From NCBI GenBank assembly GCA_034429275.1, contig DAOUFU010000067.1:1-9887 (forward strand): a stretch of DNA of 9,887 nucleotides, written 5' to 3'. How positions within the stretch are numbered: position 1 is the first letter of the stretch; every line of letters starts with the position of its first letter. Position numbers and translations under genes: made by a program. The notes beneath the pieces were generated by a model, which saw nothing but the letters and a program-made list of their open reading frames with translations, was not told the origin of the DNA and searched no databases. This document shows, in pieces, positions 1 through 5,841 of the stretch. This DNA is from DAOUFU01 sp034429275 (GTDB taxonomy: Bacteria > Chloroflexota > Anaerolineae > Aggregatilineales > Aggregatilineaceae).

Positions 1-2313
1 AACAGCAGCGGCAATAGCGTGGACTTCACCACCGGCACCTTCGCCGTCGGCGCAGGCAATCAGATCGCCATCACCGTCACCGGCACGGCGGTCAGCGCGG
101 GCGCCGACATCAACAACACGGCTGCTATCGCCGCGCCCGCTGGAGTGACCGACCCGACGCCCGGCAACAACTCGTCCACCGCCACCATCACCATCGGCAT
201 CTCCGCCGACCTGAGCATCACCAAGACCGCCGGAGCGGCCAGCGTCGTCCTCGGCGCCACGGTCACCTACCCCCTCACGGCCTCCAACGCCGGCCCCAAT
301 GCCGACACCGGCGCCGCCGTGCCCGCCAGCGTCCCGGCGGCGCTCACCGGCGTGACCTGGACCTGCTCCGGCGCGGGCGGCGGCACCTGCAGCGCATCCG
401 GCAGCGGCAGCATCAATGACACGGTGAACCTGCCGGTGGGCAGCTCGGTGACCTACACCGTCTCTGCCACCGTGGACCCGGCGGCGACCGGCACCCTGGC
501 CAACACCGCTGCCGTCGCCGTGCCGACCGGCATCACCGACCCGGACTCCACCAACAACAGCGCCACCGATACCGACAGCCTGACCCCGCAGGCCGACCTG
601 AGCATCACCAAGACGGACGGCGTGAGCAGCGTCGTACCTGGCAGCAGCGTGACCTACACCCTCACCGCCTCGAACGCCGGCCCCAACGCCGTCACCGGCG
701 CGACCGTGACCGACAGCTTCCCGGCGGCGCTCACCGGCGTGACCTGGACCTGCTCCGGCGCGGGCGGCGGCACCTGCAGCGCATCCGGCAGCGGCAGCAT
801 CAATGACACGGTGAACCTGCCGGTGGGCGGCTCGGTGACCTACACCGCCTCTGCCACCGTGGACCCGGCGGCGACCGGCACCCTGGCTAACACCGCCACC
901 GTCGCCGTGCCAACCGGCATCACCGACCCGGATTCCACCAACAACAGCGCCACCGATACGGACACCGTGCTTCAAAACGGCTCCATCGGCGACCTGGTAT
1001 GGGACGATCTGGATGGGGATGGCATCCTGGATACCGGCGAACCCGGTATCGCAGGCGTAACCCTCTTCATCGACACCAACGGCAACAACGGATTTGACGC
1101 AGGTGAGCCATCTGCCGTCACCGACAGCAACGGCAGCTATATCATCACCGGGCTGGCAGCAGGAACCTATACCGTCACGCTCGATGTCAGTACCCTTCCA
1201 GCAGGTTATGGGATGACGATGTCTCCAACGCGGATTGTGGTGCTCGCTTCGGGCGAGATCTACTCTGATGCCGATTTTGGCGCGCAACTGCTGCCCGTCC
1301 CCACTCCGATCATCCACAGCACCAAAACGGTACAGCTCACCGGAGACGCCAACGGCAACAATGCAGTAGATGCGGGCGATACGCTGACGTATACCGTCAC
1401 CATCACCAACAGCGGAACCGCCCCGGCAACAGCACTGGTCTTCACCGATACGCCAGACGCCAACACCCGGTTGATCGTCGGCTCGGTCACGGCATCTGTG
1501 CCCGCGGTGATCACCCAGGACAGCGCGGTAACCGTACAAATCGCGTCGCTAGATGCTGCGACATCTGTCACCATAGAATTCCAGGTCTCGGTCAACTCGC
1601 CGATCCCGGCTGGAGTCACGCAACTAGCCAATCAAGGGGCAATCAATGGGGCAAATATTCCACAGGGTGTCACGGATGATCCGCGAACGTCGCCTGTGGA
1701 TGATCCGACTGTGATCGCCGTTGCACCGCCCGTGCCCGGCACTGAACCGACTGCCGTACCGGCGGATCAGCCGCCTGTCGTGCCCGGCCTGCTGGTGTTC
1801 GACCCGGCGCTGAGCAAAGTGGGCTTCTTGCAAGAGGGCGGATTGGGGCTGCCGGGTGAAAAACTGACCTGGGAATTCACAATCACCAATGTGGGGGCGG
1901 CGGCGGGCACCGATGTTGTCATCACCGATACCATCGTCCCCGAGCTGAGGGTTGACGGTGCCGCTACGGAGACCGGCACGTACACCATCAGCGGGCAAAC
2001 CGTGACCTTCAACATTCCGGTCTTGAATCCGGGACAGGCGGTCAAAGCTTACATCTACACGACCGTGCTGCAGAGTCCACTTGACGTCAACAATACGGTG
2101 GCGCTCAGCGGCCTTGGGCCGAATTCGGTCGCTGTGACACGCAGCGCACAGGCACGGGTGATCGGGGTCTCGACGCTGCCCAACACGGGCTACGCGCTCG
2201 CTGAAGAAAGCGAACCGAAACCGTCACATAGACCACTGTGGATCGCAGCCGGGCTTTTGGGCGGCATATTGCTGAGTCTCGGTATGATCACGAGGCGACT
2301 GCGCACGAGATAG
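1..2313 (+). CDS. DUF11/SdrD_B repeat surface protein with LPNTG anchor (5' truncated by window)
   Basis: The reading frame is open from base 1. The first candidate start (GTG at 19) lies inside a domain, so the true N-terminus and signal peptide are upstream of the window. In order I see: the end of one DUF11 domain (1-204), two near-identical DUF11 copies (205-591 and 592-978, each opening ADLSITKT and closing TDPDSTNNSATDTD), and an SdrD_B/Cna_B-like domain (976-1284, with DLDGDGILDTGEPG and DTNGNNGFDAGE, the usual acidic Ca-binding loops). These are followed by a DUF11-like domain with DANGNNAVDAGDTLTYT (about 1318-1710), a P/V-rich linker (about 1720-1795) and another DUF11-like domain (about 1798-2160). 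The C-terminus has LPNTG (2176-2190), a hydrophobic segment (about 2233-2292) and the basic tail RRLRTR. This is the classic sortase signal, so the product is probably displayed on the surface as an adhesive or structural stalk. No enzymatic domain is visible. The first 970 bases have almost exclusively G/C third positions, and later domains less so. Domain family is secure; the specific role is unknown. Confidence 0.9.
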   Translation, partial: NSSGNSVDFTTGTFAVGAGNQIAITVTGTAVSAGADINNTAAIAAPAGVTDPTPGNNSSTATITIGISADLSITKTAGAASVVLGATVTYPLTASNAGPNADTGAAVPASVPAALTGVTWTCSGAGGGTCSASGSGSINDTVNLPVGSSVTYTVSATVDPAATGTLANTAAVAVPTGITDPDSTNNSATDTDSLTPQADLSITKTDGVSSVVPGSSVTYTLTASNAGPNAVTGATVTDSFPAALTGVTWTCSGAGGGTCSASGSGSINDTVNLPVGGSVTYTASATVDPAATGTLANTATVAVPTGITDPDSTNNSATDTDTVLQNGSIGDLVWDDLDGDGILDTGEPGIAGVTLFIDTNGNNGFDAGEPSAVTDSNGSYIITGLAAGTYTVTLDVSTLPAGYGMTMSPTRIVVLASGEIYSDADFGAQLLPVPTPIIHSTKTVQLTGDANGNNAVDAGDTLTYTVTITNSGTAPATALVFTDTPDANTRLIVGSVTASVPAVITQDSAVTVQIASLDAATSVTIEFQVSVNSPIPAGVTQLANQGAINGANIPQGVTDDPRTSPVDDPTVIAVAPPVPGTEPTAVPADQPPVVPGLLVFDPALSKVGFLQEGGLGLPGEKLTWEFTITNVGAAAGTDVVITDTIVPELRVDGAATETGTYTISGQTVTFNIPVLNPGQAVKAYIYTTVLQSPLDVNNTVALSGLGPNSVAVTRSAQARVIGVSTLPNTGYALAEESEPKPSHRPLWIAAGLLGGILLSLGMITRRLRTR
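205..978 (+). repeat. Two tandem 387-bp DUF11 repeat units
   Basis: Unit 1 (205-591) and unit 2 (592-978) align without gaps at a period of 387 bases (129 codons). The fixed 387-base offset is clear from the CGTGACCTGG blocks at 351 and 738. The 3' part of the units (from about 351 and 738 onward) differs at only about nine positions over some 230 bases. The first 140 or so bases are much more divergent. In unit 1 several normally conserved positions are changed: YTLT becomes YPLT and TVTDSFP becomes AVPASVP. Confidence 0.9.
2176..2313 (+). other. LPNTG cell-wall sorting signal
   Basis: The motif LPNTG at 2176-2190 is followed by a short polar spacer (YALAEESEPKPSHR), a hydrophobic stretch of about 20 residues (IAAGLLGGILLSLGMI) and RRLRTR before the stop. 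This is the three-part architecture cut by sortases between T and G. No sortase gene is visible in the window. Confidence 0.85.
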
Positions 2314-2398
2314 CGCAGAGACATGAACTGATCCCGGTGCAGGTCACGCTGCCGGGCTGCATTCCGTCGTCACTGGCGGCATGAGACACTGAGATCGC

Positions 2399-2445
2399 GC
2401 CGGGGTTGCCCGGCAGGGCTTGCTGGCCTTGCCCAAAACCCCGGC
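2399..2445 (+). terminator. Long imperfect hairpin after the surface-protein gene
   Basis: GCCGGGGTT (2399-2407) pairs perfectly with AACCCCGGC (2437-2445). Inside it GGCAGGGC (2412-2419) pairs with GCCTTGCC (2426-2433) with one G-U, around a TTGCTG loop. No T-run follows, so it is either a non-canonical terminator or an mRNA 3'-end stabiliser rather than a standard intrinsic terminator. It lies 86 bases after the stop codon. Confidence 0.5.
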
Positions 2446-2544
2446 ATGATACATCCCCCACCTTCCCCGGTTCCCGGCCTGAGTGATGTGCCCGGCAGGC
2501 GTGCTCCATGCTCTCTATCACGTCGATCGAGTGACTATCCGCGC

Positions 2545-2573
2545 TTGATTTGTGCTCTCGTGGAAGGTAAACT
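2545..2573 (+). promoter_or_regulatory. Putative promoter of the arsenic operon
   Basis: TTGATT (2545-2550) and TAAACT (2568-2573) match sigma-70-type -35 and -10 boxes at five of six and four of six positions, with an ideal 17-base spacer. The predicted start of transcription (near 2580) falls inside the inverted repeat at 2576-2591, so a bound repressor would block initiation. This is a sequence match only. Confidence 0.5.
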
Positions 2574-2575
2574 AC

Positions 2576-2591
2576 ATTCGTCTTTACGAAT
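2576..2591. promoter_or_regulatory. Inverted-repeat operator, probably ArsR-type
   Basis: ATTCGT (2576-2581) and ACGAAT (2586-2591) are perfect inverted arms around CTTT. The symmetry continues at 2573-2574 and 2593-2594 after one mismatch. The position just downstream of the putative -10 box and 15 bases before the ArsR-like ORF fits an ArsR/SmtB operator, which typically is an AT-rich inverted repeat over the promoter. The ligand (arsenite) is inferred from the downstream genes. Confidence 0.55.
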
Positions 2592-2606
2592 ATAGAAAAT
2601 GTCACC

Positions 2607-2735
2607 ATGCCGTTTTACAATGAACTCGCCACACGCTTCAAGGCGCTGGCACGCCCGGCCCGGCATAAGGCAGAGGAACTGACTCATTGGTTGTGGGAAA
2701 CCGGCGGTTCGTCAAGCAAATCTTCCTACTGTTGA
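2607..2735 (+). pseudogene. 42-codon ArsR-like N-terminal fragment
   Basis: An ATG 15 bases after the operator opens a 42-codon frame beginning MPFYNELATRFKALARPAR. This strongly recalls the first helix of ArsR-family repressors (ELA-FKALA-P-R). After that the similarity ends: the sequence continues HKAEELTHWLWETGG, then SSSKSSYC, then TGA. There is no winged-helix DNA-recognition region or metal site, whereas the usual ArsR length is about 90-120 residues. No other frame downstream restores ArsR-like sequence, so I read it as a decayed or internally deleted repressor gene. A functional short peptide is the alternative. No strong Shine-Dalgarno sequence is visible. The resemblance is by eye only. 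Confidence 0.45.
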
Positions 2736-2810
2736 TGGTGGACCGCACAAAGACTGCCGGGATATGTCAGCCTGGTTGTTACCTTTAGTACAGTAGCCGG
2801 GTACTTTTTT

Positions 2811-2832
2811 AGCGTGGCATAGGCCACGTTTT
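2811..2832 (+). terminator. Hairpin with short T-run ahead of arsF (weak terminator or attenuator)
   Basis: CGTGGC (2813-2818) pairs with GCCACG (2823-2828) around an ATAG loop, extended by a G-U and an A-T pair, and is followed by TTTT (2829-2832). It sits between the ArsR-like fragment and arsF, 36 bases before the arsF start codon, so it could tune read-through into the operon. The T-run is short, hence the low confidence. Confidence 0.45.
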
Positions 2833-2868
2833 AGACCCATTGAGACGACTCGAAAGAGGTCAAGGCAT

Positions 2869-3393
2869 ATGGCGACTCCTTCCAAATCGCCCACCGTTCG
2901 CCGGAAGACGGCGTGGACGACTCCTCAATCCCTCATCACTCTGGGGCTGCTGGCCTTCCTTGCCGTGAGTGTATTGGCGATCGTCGCCAAAGAATTGGGC
3001 GGGCGATCACCCGCTGAAGACTCAGAAGCAGCCAAAGCAGCAAGCACGATGACGGATGGGGTCATGGTGTATTACTTCCATGGCAATGTGCGCTGCACAG
3101 ACTGCCAGCTCATTGAAGCTTATACCGGCGAGGCAGTCGAGGCATTTTTCCCTGACGAACTGGCCAATGGACGCCTGGCATTCCAGGTGATCAATTACGA
3201 CACGCCGGGGGCGCAACACTTCATCGCAGATTACCAGCTTGTTTCACCTTCGGTGGTGCTGGTGCGCTATGACAACGGGGCACAGGTGGACTGGTATAAC
3301 TTGAGCGGCGTGTGGCGGCTGGTGCGCAGCAAATCCGACTTTCTCACCTATATCCGCCAGCAGACGGAAACCATGCTCCAGGGAGTGTCTTGA
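2869..3393 (+). CDS. arsF: ArsF-family membrane-anchored thioredoxin-fold protein
   Basis: This 174-residue protein has a basic N-terminus (RRK at 11-13), one membrane segment (about 21-40) and a thioredoxin-like domain (about 62-170). The domain has the active-site signature YYFHGNVRCTDCQLIEAYT (CTDC at 76-79) and a probable cis-proline at P127 (VSPSVVL). The HG-xRC-xC-xxIEAYT signature matches the family annotated as ArsF. As I recall, arsEFG of Shewanella was reported to reduce nitroaromatic arsenicals and export the product. The positive-inside rule puts the redox domain outside the cytoplasm. The start has an AAAGAGGT ribosome site at 2853-2860. Its TGA overlaps the ATG of the next gene, implying translational coupling. 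Assignment to the family is good; the true substrate is unproven. Confidence 0.8.
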   Translation: MATPSKSPTVRRKTAWTTPQSLITLGLLAFLAVSVLAIVAKELGGRSPAEDSEAAKAASTMTDGVMVYYFHGNVRCTDCQLIEAYTGEAVEAFFPDELANGRLAFQVINYDTPGAQHFIADYQLVSPSVVLVRYDNGAQVDWYNLSGVWRLVRSKSDFLTYIRQQTETMLQGVS

Positions 3394-4088
3394 TGGAAGA
3401 GTGGATTCTGGCGCTGACATCAGCCTTCTGGTTGGGCATTCTGACTTCGATCAGCCCTTGCCCGCTGGCCACCAACATCGCGGCCATTTCGTTTGTCGGG
3501 CGGCGAGTAGACAGTCCGCGCAAGGTTTTGATCTCCGGGCTGCTTTATACCGCCGGGCGGATGTTCACCTATATGGTGCTCGGAATGGTGCTGGTCGCAA
3601 GCCTACTCTCTGCGCCGTCTCTGTCTCACACCTTGCAGAAATACATGAACCTGGCGCTCGGCCCCTTGCTGATCGTGGTCGGCATGGAGCTTCTGGAGCT
3701 GATCACGTGTTCGCTTCCTGGAACGGGTATCGGCCAGGGATTGAGAGCGCGCGTTGAAACCATGGATGTATGGGGCGCGGGACTGCTCGGCATCCTGTTC
3801 GCGCTTTCGTTTTGCCCCACTTCTGCCGCGCTGTTTTTCGGCAGTGTGCTGCCTCTGGCCGTGAAATGGGAATCCGGGCTGGTGATGCCCGGCGTCTATG
3901 GGGTTGCCACCGGGCTGCCGGTAATGCTTTTTGCCGGGCTGCTCGCCGCCGGTGCCCACCGGGTCACCCAGGCCTACAACCGGGTGATGGCCTTCGAATG
4001 GTGGGCGCGCATGATCACGGGCGTTCTGTTTATCATCGTCGGCATCTACTACTGCCTGAGGTATATCTATGGCGCATCAATCTTCTGA
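3393..4088 (+). CDS. arsG: ArsG-family DsbD/CcdA-like membrane protein
   Basis: I choose the ATG at 3393, which overlaps the arsF stop (TGATG) and has GGGAG eight bases upstream, giving 231 residues. An upstream in-frame GTG at 3312 lies inside arsF and is rejected. The protein has about six hydrophobic segments and the pseudo-twofold layout of CcdA/DsbD transmembrane domains, with one conserved cysteine in each half. These are C23 in SISPCPLATN and C141 in LSFCPTSAALFFG. Family members next to arsF are annotated as aromatic-arsenical efflux permeases (ArsG). The paired cysteines fit a transmembrane thiol-disulfide carrier at least as well. It would sit in the cytoplasmic membrane between the cytoplasmic CPNC protein encoded downstream and the external ArsF. 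Family placement is strong; export versus electron transfer is open. Confidence 0.8.
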   Translation: MEEWILALTSAFWLGILTSISPCPLATNIAAISFVGRRVDSPRKVLISGLLYTAGRMFTYMVLGMVLVASLLSAPSLSHTLQKYMNLALGPLLIVVGMELLELITCSLPGTGIGQGLRARVETMDVWGAGLLGILFALSFCPTSAALFFGSVLPLAVKWESGLVMPGVYGVATGLPVMLFAGLLAAGAHRVTQAYNRVMAFEWWARMITGVLFIIVGIYYCLRYIYGASIF

Positions 4089-4115
4089 TGACACACATAA
4101 CCGGGGATGTGACCC

Positions 4116-4379
4116 ATGCTGACCGTTAAAATCCTGGGGACCGGCTGCCCCAACTGCCGCACTCTGGAGGCGGAAACCCGCCTCGCGCTCGACATGATGG
4201 ACCCACCCATTCCTTATGACCTGGTGAAAGTGACCGATTTTCTGGACATCGCGAGTTATGGCGTCCTGAGCATTCCTGCGCTCATCATGAACGACAAGTT
4301 GCTGAGCGCCGGGCGCATCCCCAAACGGGCGCAAATTGCACAATGGGCGCTCGAAATGAGCAATTCCCAGGCCGATTGA
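4116..4379 (+). CDS. Small thioredoxin-like protein (redox-active disulfide protein 2 type, CPNC)
   Basis: This 87-residue protein has no signal or membrane segment, so it is cytoplasmic. It opens MLTVKILGTGCPNCRTLEAE with CPNC at residues 11-14. It has SIPALIMNDKLLSAGRIPK with cis-proline P54, the pattern of the short glutaredoxin-like family found in archaea and bacteria. GGGGAT lies at 4103-4108 ahead of the ATG, 27 bases after arsG. By position it is the equivalent of the small ArsE of arsEFG clusters, but that equivalence is my inference and I give no symbol. The likely job is to feed electrons to ArsG or to an arsenate or organoarsenical reduction step. Confidence 0.85.
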   Translation: MLTVKILGTGCPNCRTLEAETRLALDMMDPPIPYDLVKVTDFLDIASYGVLSIPALIMNDKLLSAGRIPKRAQIAQWALEMSNSQAD

Positions 4380-4420
4380 TCTTACCTGTCTATCGAACCA
4401 TTCAGGAGAGCAAACCACTC

Positions 4421-5548
4421 ATGACCACTCAAGCCACATCCAAACCGGTCGCCCAGGCGGGCGCGGTCTTCCGGCGGCTCTCGCTGCTGGATCGCTTCCT
4501 GCCGCTGTGGATCTTCCTGGCGATGGCCGCCGGGGTGATCCTGGGCGCGATCTTCCCCGATATTCAGGACACCTTCGATTCGCTGCGCATCGACACCGTG
4601 TCGTTCCCCATCGCCATTGGGCTGCTGTGGATGATGTACCCGGTGCTGGCGAAGGTGAAATATGAGGAACTGGGCAATCTGCGCGGACAGGGACGCCTGT
4701 TTGGGGTGTCGATCCTGCAGAACTGGATCATCGGCCCGGCGTTGATGTTTGTGCTGGCCTGGCTGTTCCTCTCCGATCATCCTGAATACCGCACCGGCTT
4801 GATTATTGTGGGGCTGGCGCGCTGCATCGCCATGGTGCTGATCTGGAACATGCTGGCGGGGGGCAACAACGAAGACTGCGCTGTGCTGGTGGCGCTCAAT
4901 TCGGTCTTCCAGATCGTCATGTACAGCCCGCTCGCCTATTTCTACCTCAAGCTGCTGCCGGGCTGGTTCGGTGCAGACACGGCGGAAGTGGGCGTGACCA
5001 TGTGGGATATCGCCAAGAGCGTGCTGATCTTCCTGGGCATTCCGCTGCTGGCGGGCATCATCACCCGGTTCGCGCTGATCCGTCAGCGCGGGCGCGAATG
5101 GTACGACGGCGAATTCGCGCCACGCCTGGGCCGCACCGCGCTGATCGGCCTGCTGTTCACGGTGGTGGTGATGTTCAGTATGCAGGGCGAGAAGATCGTC
5201 GATAACCCGGTGGATGTGCTGCGCATCTCGATCCCGCTGCTGGTCTACTTCGCGGTGATGTTCGCCATCAGCTTCTACATCTCGCACCGGGTCGGCTTCC
5301 GCTACGATGAGTCGGCGACCCTGTCGTTCACCGCGGCCAGCAACAACTTTGAGCTGGCGATTGCAGTGGCGGTGGGTGCGTTTGGCATCGCCTCCGGTGA
5401 GGCGCTGGCGACGGTGGTCGGGCCGCTGATCGAGGTGCCGGTGCTGATCGGGCTGGTCTATGTGGCGCTGTGGCTGGGCCGCCGCTATTACCGCGGCGAT
5501 CCTTCGGTGCCATCTGCGAGCACGGCTGCTCCCGCTTCTGGGGATTAG
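4421..5548 (+). CDS. acr3: ACR3-family arsenite efflux permease
   Basis: The ATG at 4421 follows CAGGAGAG (4403-4410) and gives 375 residues, a usual ACR3 length. The frame is open back to 4343, but that overlaps the thioredoxin gene and lacks a better ribosome site. Starting at LDRFLPLWIFLAMAAGVILG there are about ten membrane segments of the bile acid/arsenite transporter superfamily. Both residues known to be essential in studied ACR3 proteins are present: the cysteine in GLARCIAMVLIWN (C135, fourth segment) and the glutamate in SNNFELAIAVAVG (E311, ninth segment). It exports As(OH)3/arsenite from the cytoplasm, driven by proton motive force. It is the last gene of the operon, ending 26 bases before the terminator. 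The C-terminal 15 residues are a low-complexity Ser/Ala/Pro tail. Confidence 0.95.
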   Translation: MTTQATSKPVAQAGAVFRRLSLLDRFLPLWIFLAMAAGVILGAIFPDIQDTFDSLRIDTVSFPIAIGLLWMMYPVLAKVKYEELGNLRGQGRLFGVSILQNWIIGPALMFVLAWLFLSDHPEYRTGLIIVGLARCIAMVLIWNMLAGGNNEDCAVLVALNSVFQIVMYSPLAYFYLKLLPGWFGADTAEVGVTMWDIAKSVLIFLGIPLLAGIITRFALIRQRGREWYDGEFAPRLGRTALIGLLFTVVVMFSMQGEKIVDNPVDVLRISIPLLVYFAVMFAISFYISHRVGFRYDESATLSFTAASNNFELAIAVAVGAFGIASGEALATVVGPLIEVPVLIGLVYVALWLGRRYYRGDPSVPSASTAAPASGD

Positions 5549-5574
5549 CAGGCAGTCAGTCGCATTTGACCGAT

Positions 5575-5612
5575 AAACCCCACTCCCAGCGTTCGCTCAA
5601 AGTGGGGTTTTT
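5575..5612 (+). terminator. Intrinsic terminator of the ars operon
   Basis: AAACCCCACT (5575-5584) pairs perfectly with AGTGGGGTTT (5601-5610) around a 16-base loop, with five T's at 5608-5612. It lies 27 bases after the acr3 stop, so it insulates the arsenic operon from the fluoride operon. Confidence 0.9.
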
Positions 5613-5691
5613 GATCTCCGCTCACCAGCACGCGCCCGCAACGTCCGGCGATCCGTGCCGCCGCACTCTGGCGCGCTTTTACCTCGGAATT

Positions 5692-5720
5692 TTGACGTCG
5701 CCGCCCAAAAGTGCGAAAAT
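5692..5720 (+). promoter_or_regulatory. Putative promoter of the fluoride riboswitch operon
   Basis: TTGACG (5692-5697) is a near-perfect -35 box. After 17 bases GAAAAT (5715-5720) matches four of six -10 positions. The predicted start near 5727 is about ten bases before the aptamer. A perfect 7-base inverted repeat, CGTCGCC (5696-5702) and GGCGACG (5724-5730), brackets the spacer and -10 region. It could be an operator or chance in GC-rich DNA. Confidence 0.45.
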
Positions 5721-5735
5721 GTTGGCGACGAAACG

Positions 5736-5810
5736 AAAGCGATGAGGCTCGCTGGCGTCGGCTCAAGCTGACCGAAATGTCTTCGATACAGGGACTGATA
5801 GCCTCTACCG
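5736..5810 (+). promoter_or_regulatory. Fluoride riboswitch (crcB motif) aptamer
   Basis: The 5' element GCGATGAGGCTCGC and the 3' element CTGATAGCCTCTACC match the conserved parts of known fluoride aptamers, such as Thermotoga petrophila GCGAUGAGGCCCGC and CUGAUGGCCUCUAC as I recall it. P1 is AGCG (5738-5741) with CGCT (5750-5753), closing the loop ATGAGGCT. The diagnostic pseudoknot is GAGGCT (5744-5749) with AGCCTC (5800-5805). Compared with the Thermotoga sequence, both strands change together (C to T and G to A), keeping the pair. The intervening arm (5754-5797) is longer than in that structure and contains small helices such as TCGG (5758-5761) with CCGA (5772-5775). Fluoride binding should stabilise the pseudoknot and switch on crcB downstream. 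Confidence 0.9.
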
Positions 5811-5841
5811 GCACATCGCGTGCAAAGGTAGAGGCTTTTTT
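5800..5841 (+). terminator. Riboswitch expression-platform terminator
   Basis: AGCCTCTACC (5800-5809) pairs perfectly with GGTAGAGGCT (5827-5836) and is followed by six T's (5836-5841). Bases 5800-5805 are also the 3' strand of the aptamer pseudoknot, so aptamer and terminator cannot form together. Without fluoride the terminator forms. With fluoride the pseudoknot holds AGCCTC and transcription continues. Confidence 0.9.

Larger units (their letters stand above)
2314..2606. other. Intergenic stretch between the surface-protein gene and the ars region
   Basis: I find no convincing gene here. A 106-codon minus-strand frame at 2288-2608 has no recognisable domain, overlaps the promoter below and has no clear ribosome site. 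The stretch contains the large hairpin at 2399-2445, an 11-base direct repeat TGCCCGGCAGG at 2407-2417 and 2489-2499, and the putative ars promoter/operator at its 3' end. Confidence 0.6.

Noticed and set aside
2407..2499. Direct repeat TGCCCGGCAGG considered as a CRISPR or attachment-site signal
   Set aside because: There are only two copies of 11 bases in GC-rich DNA, with no regular array, integrase or tRNA gene nearby.
2288..2608. 106-codon minus-strand ORF in the intergenic region
   Set aside because: It has no recognisable domain or ribosome site, and overlaps the ars promoter/operator and the end of the surface-protein gene.
3312..3392. N-terminal extension of ArsG from a GTG at 3312
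   Set aside because: It overlaps arsF by 27 codons, and the added residues are not membrane-like. The ATG at 3393 has a ribosome site and a TGATG overlap.
4382..5287. 301-codon minus-strand frame opposite acr3
   Set aside because: Composition is dominated by His, Gln, Arg and Asp with no recognisable fold. ACR3 on the + strand has both essential residues.
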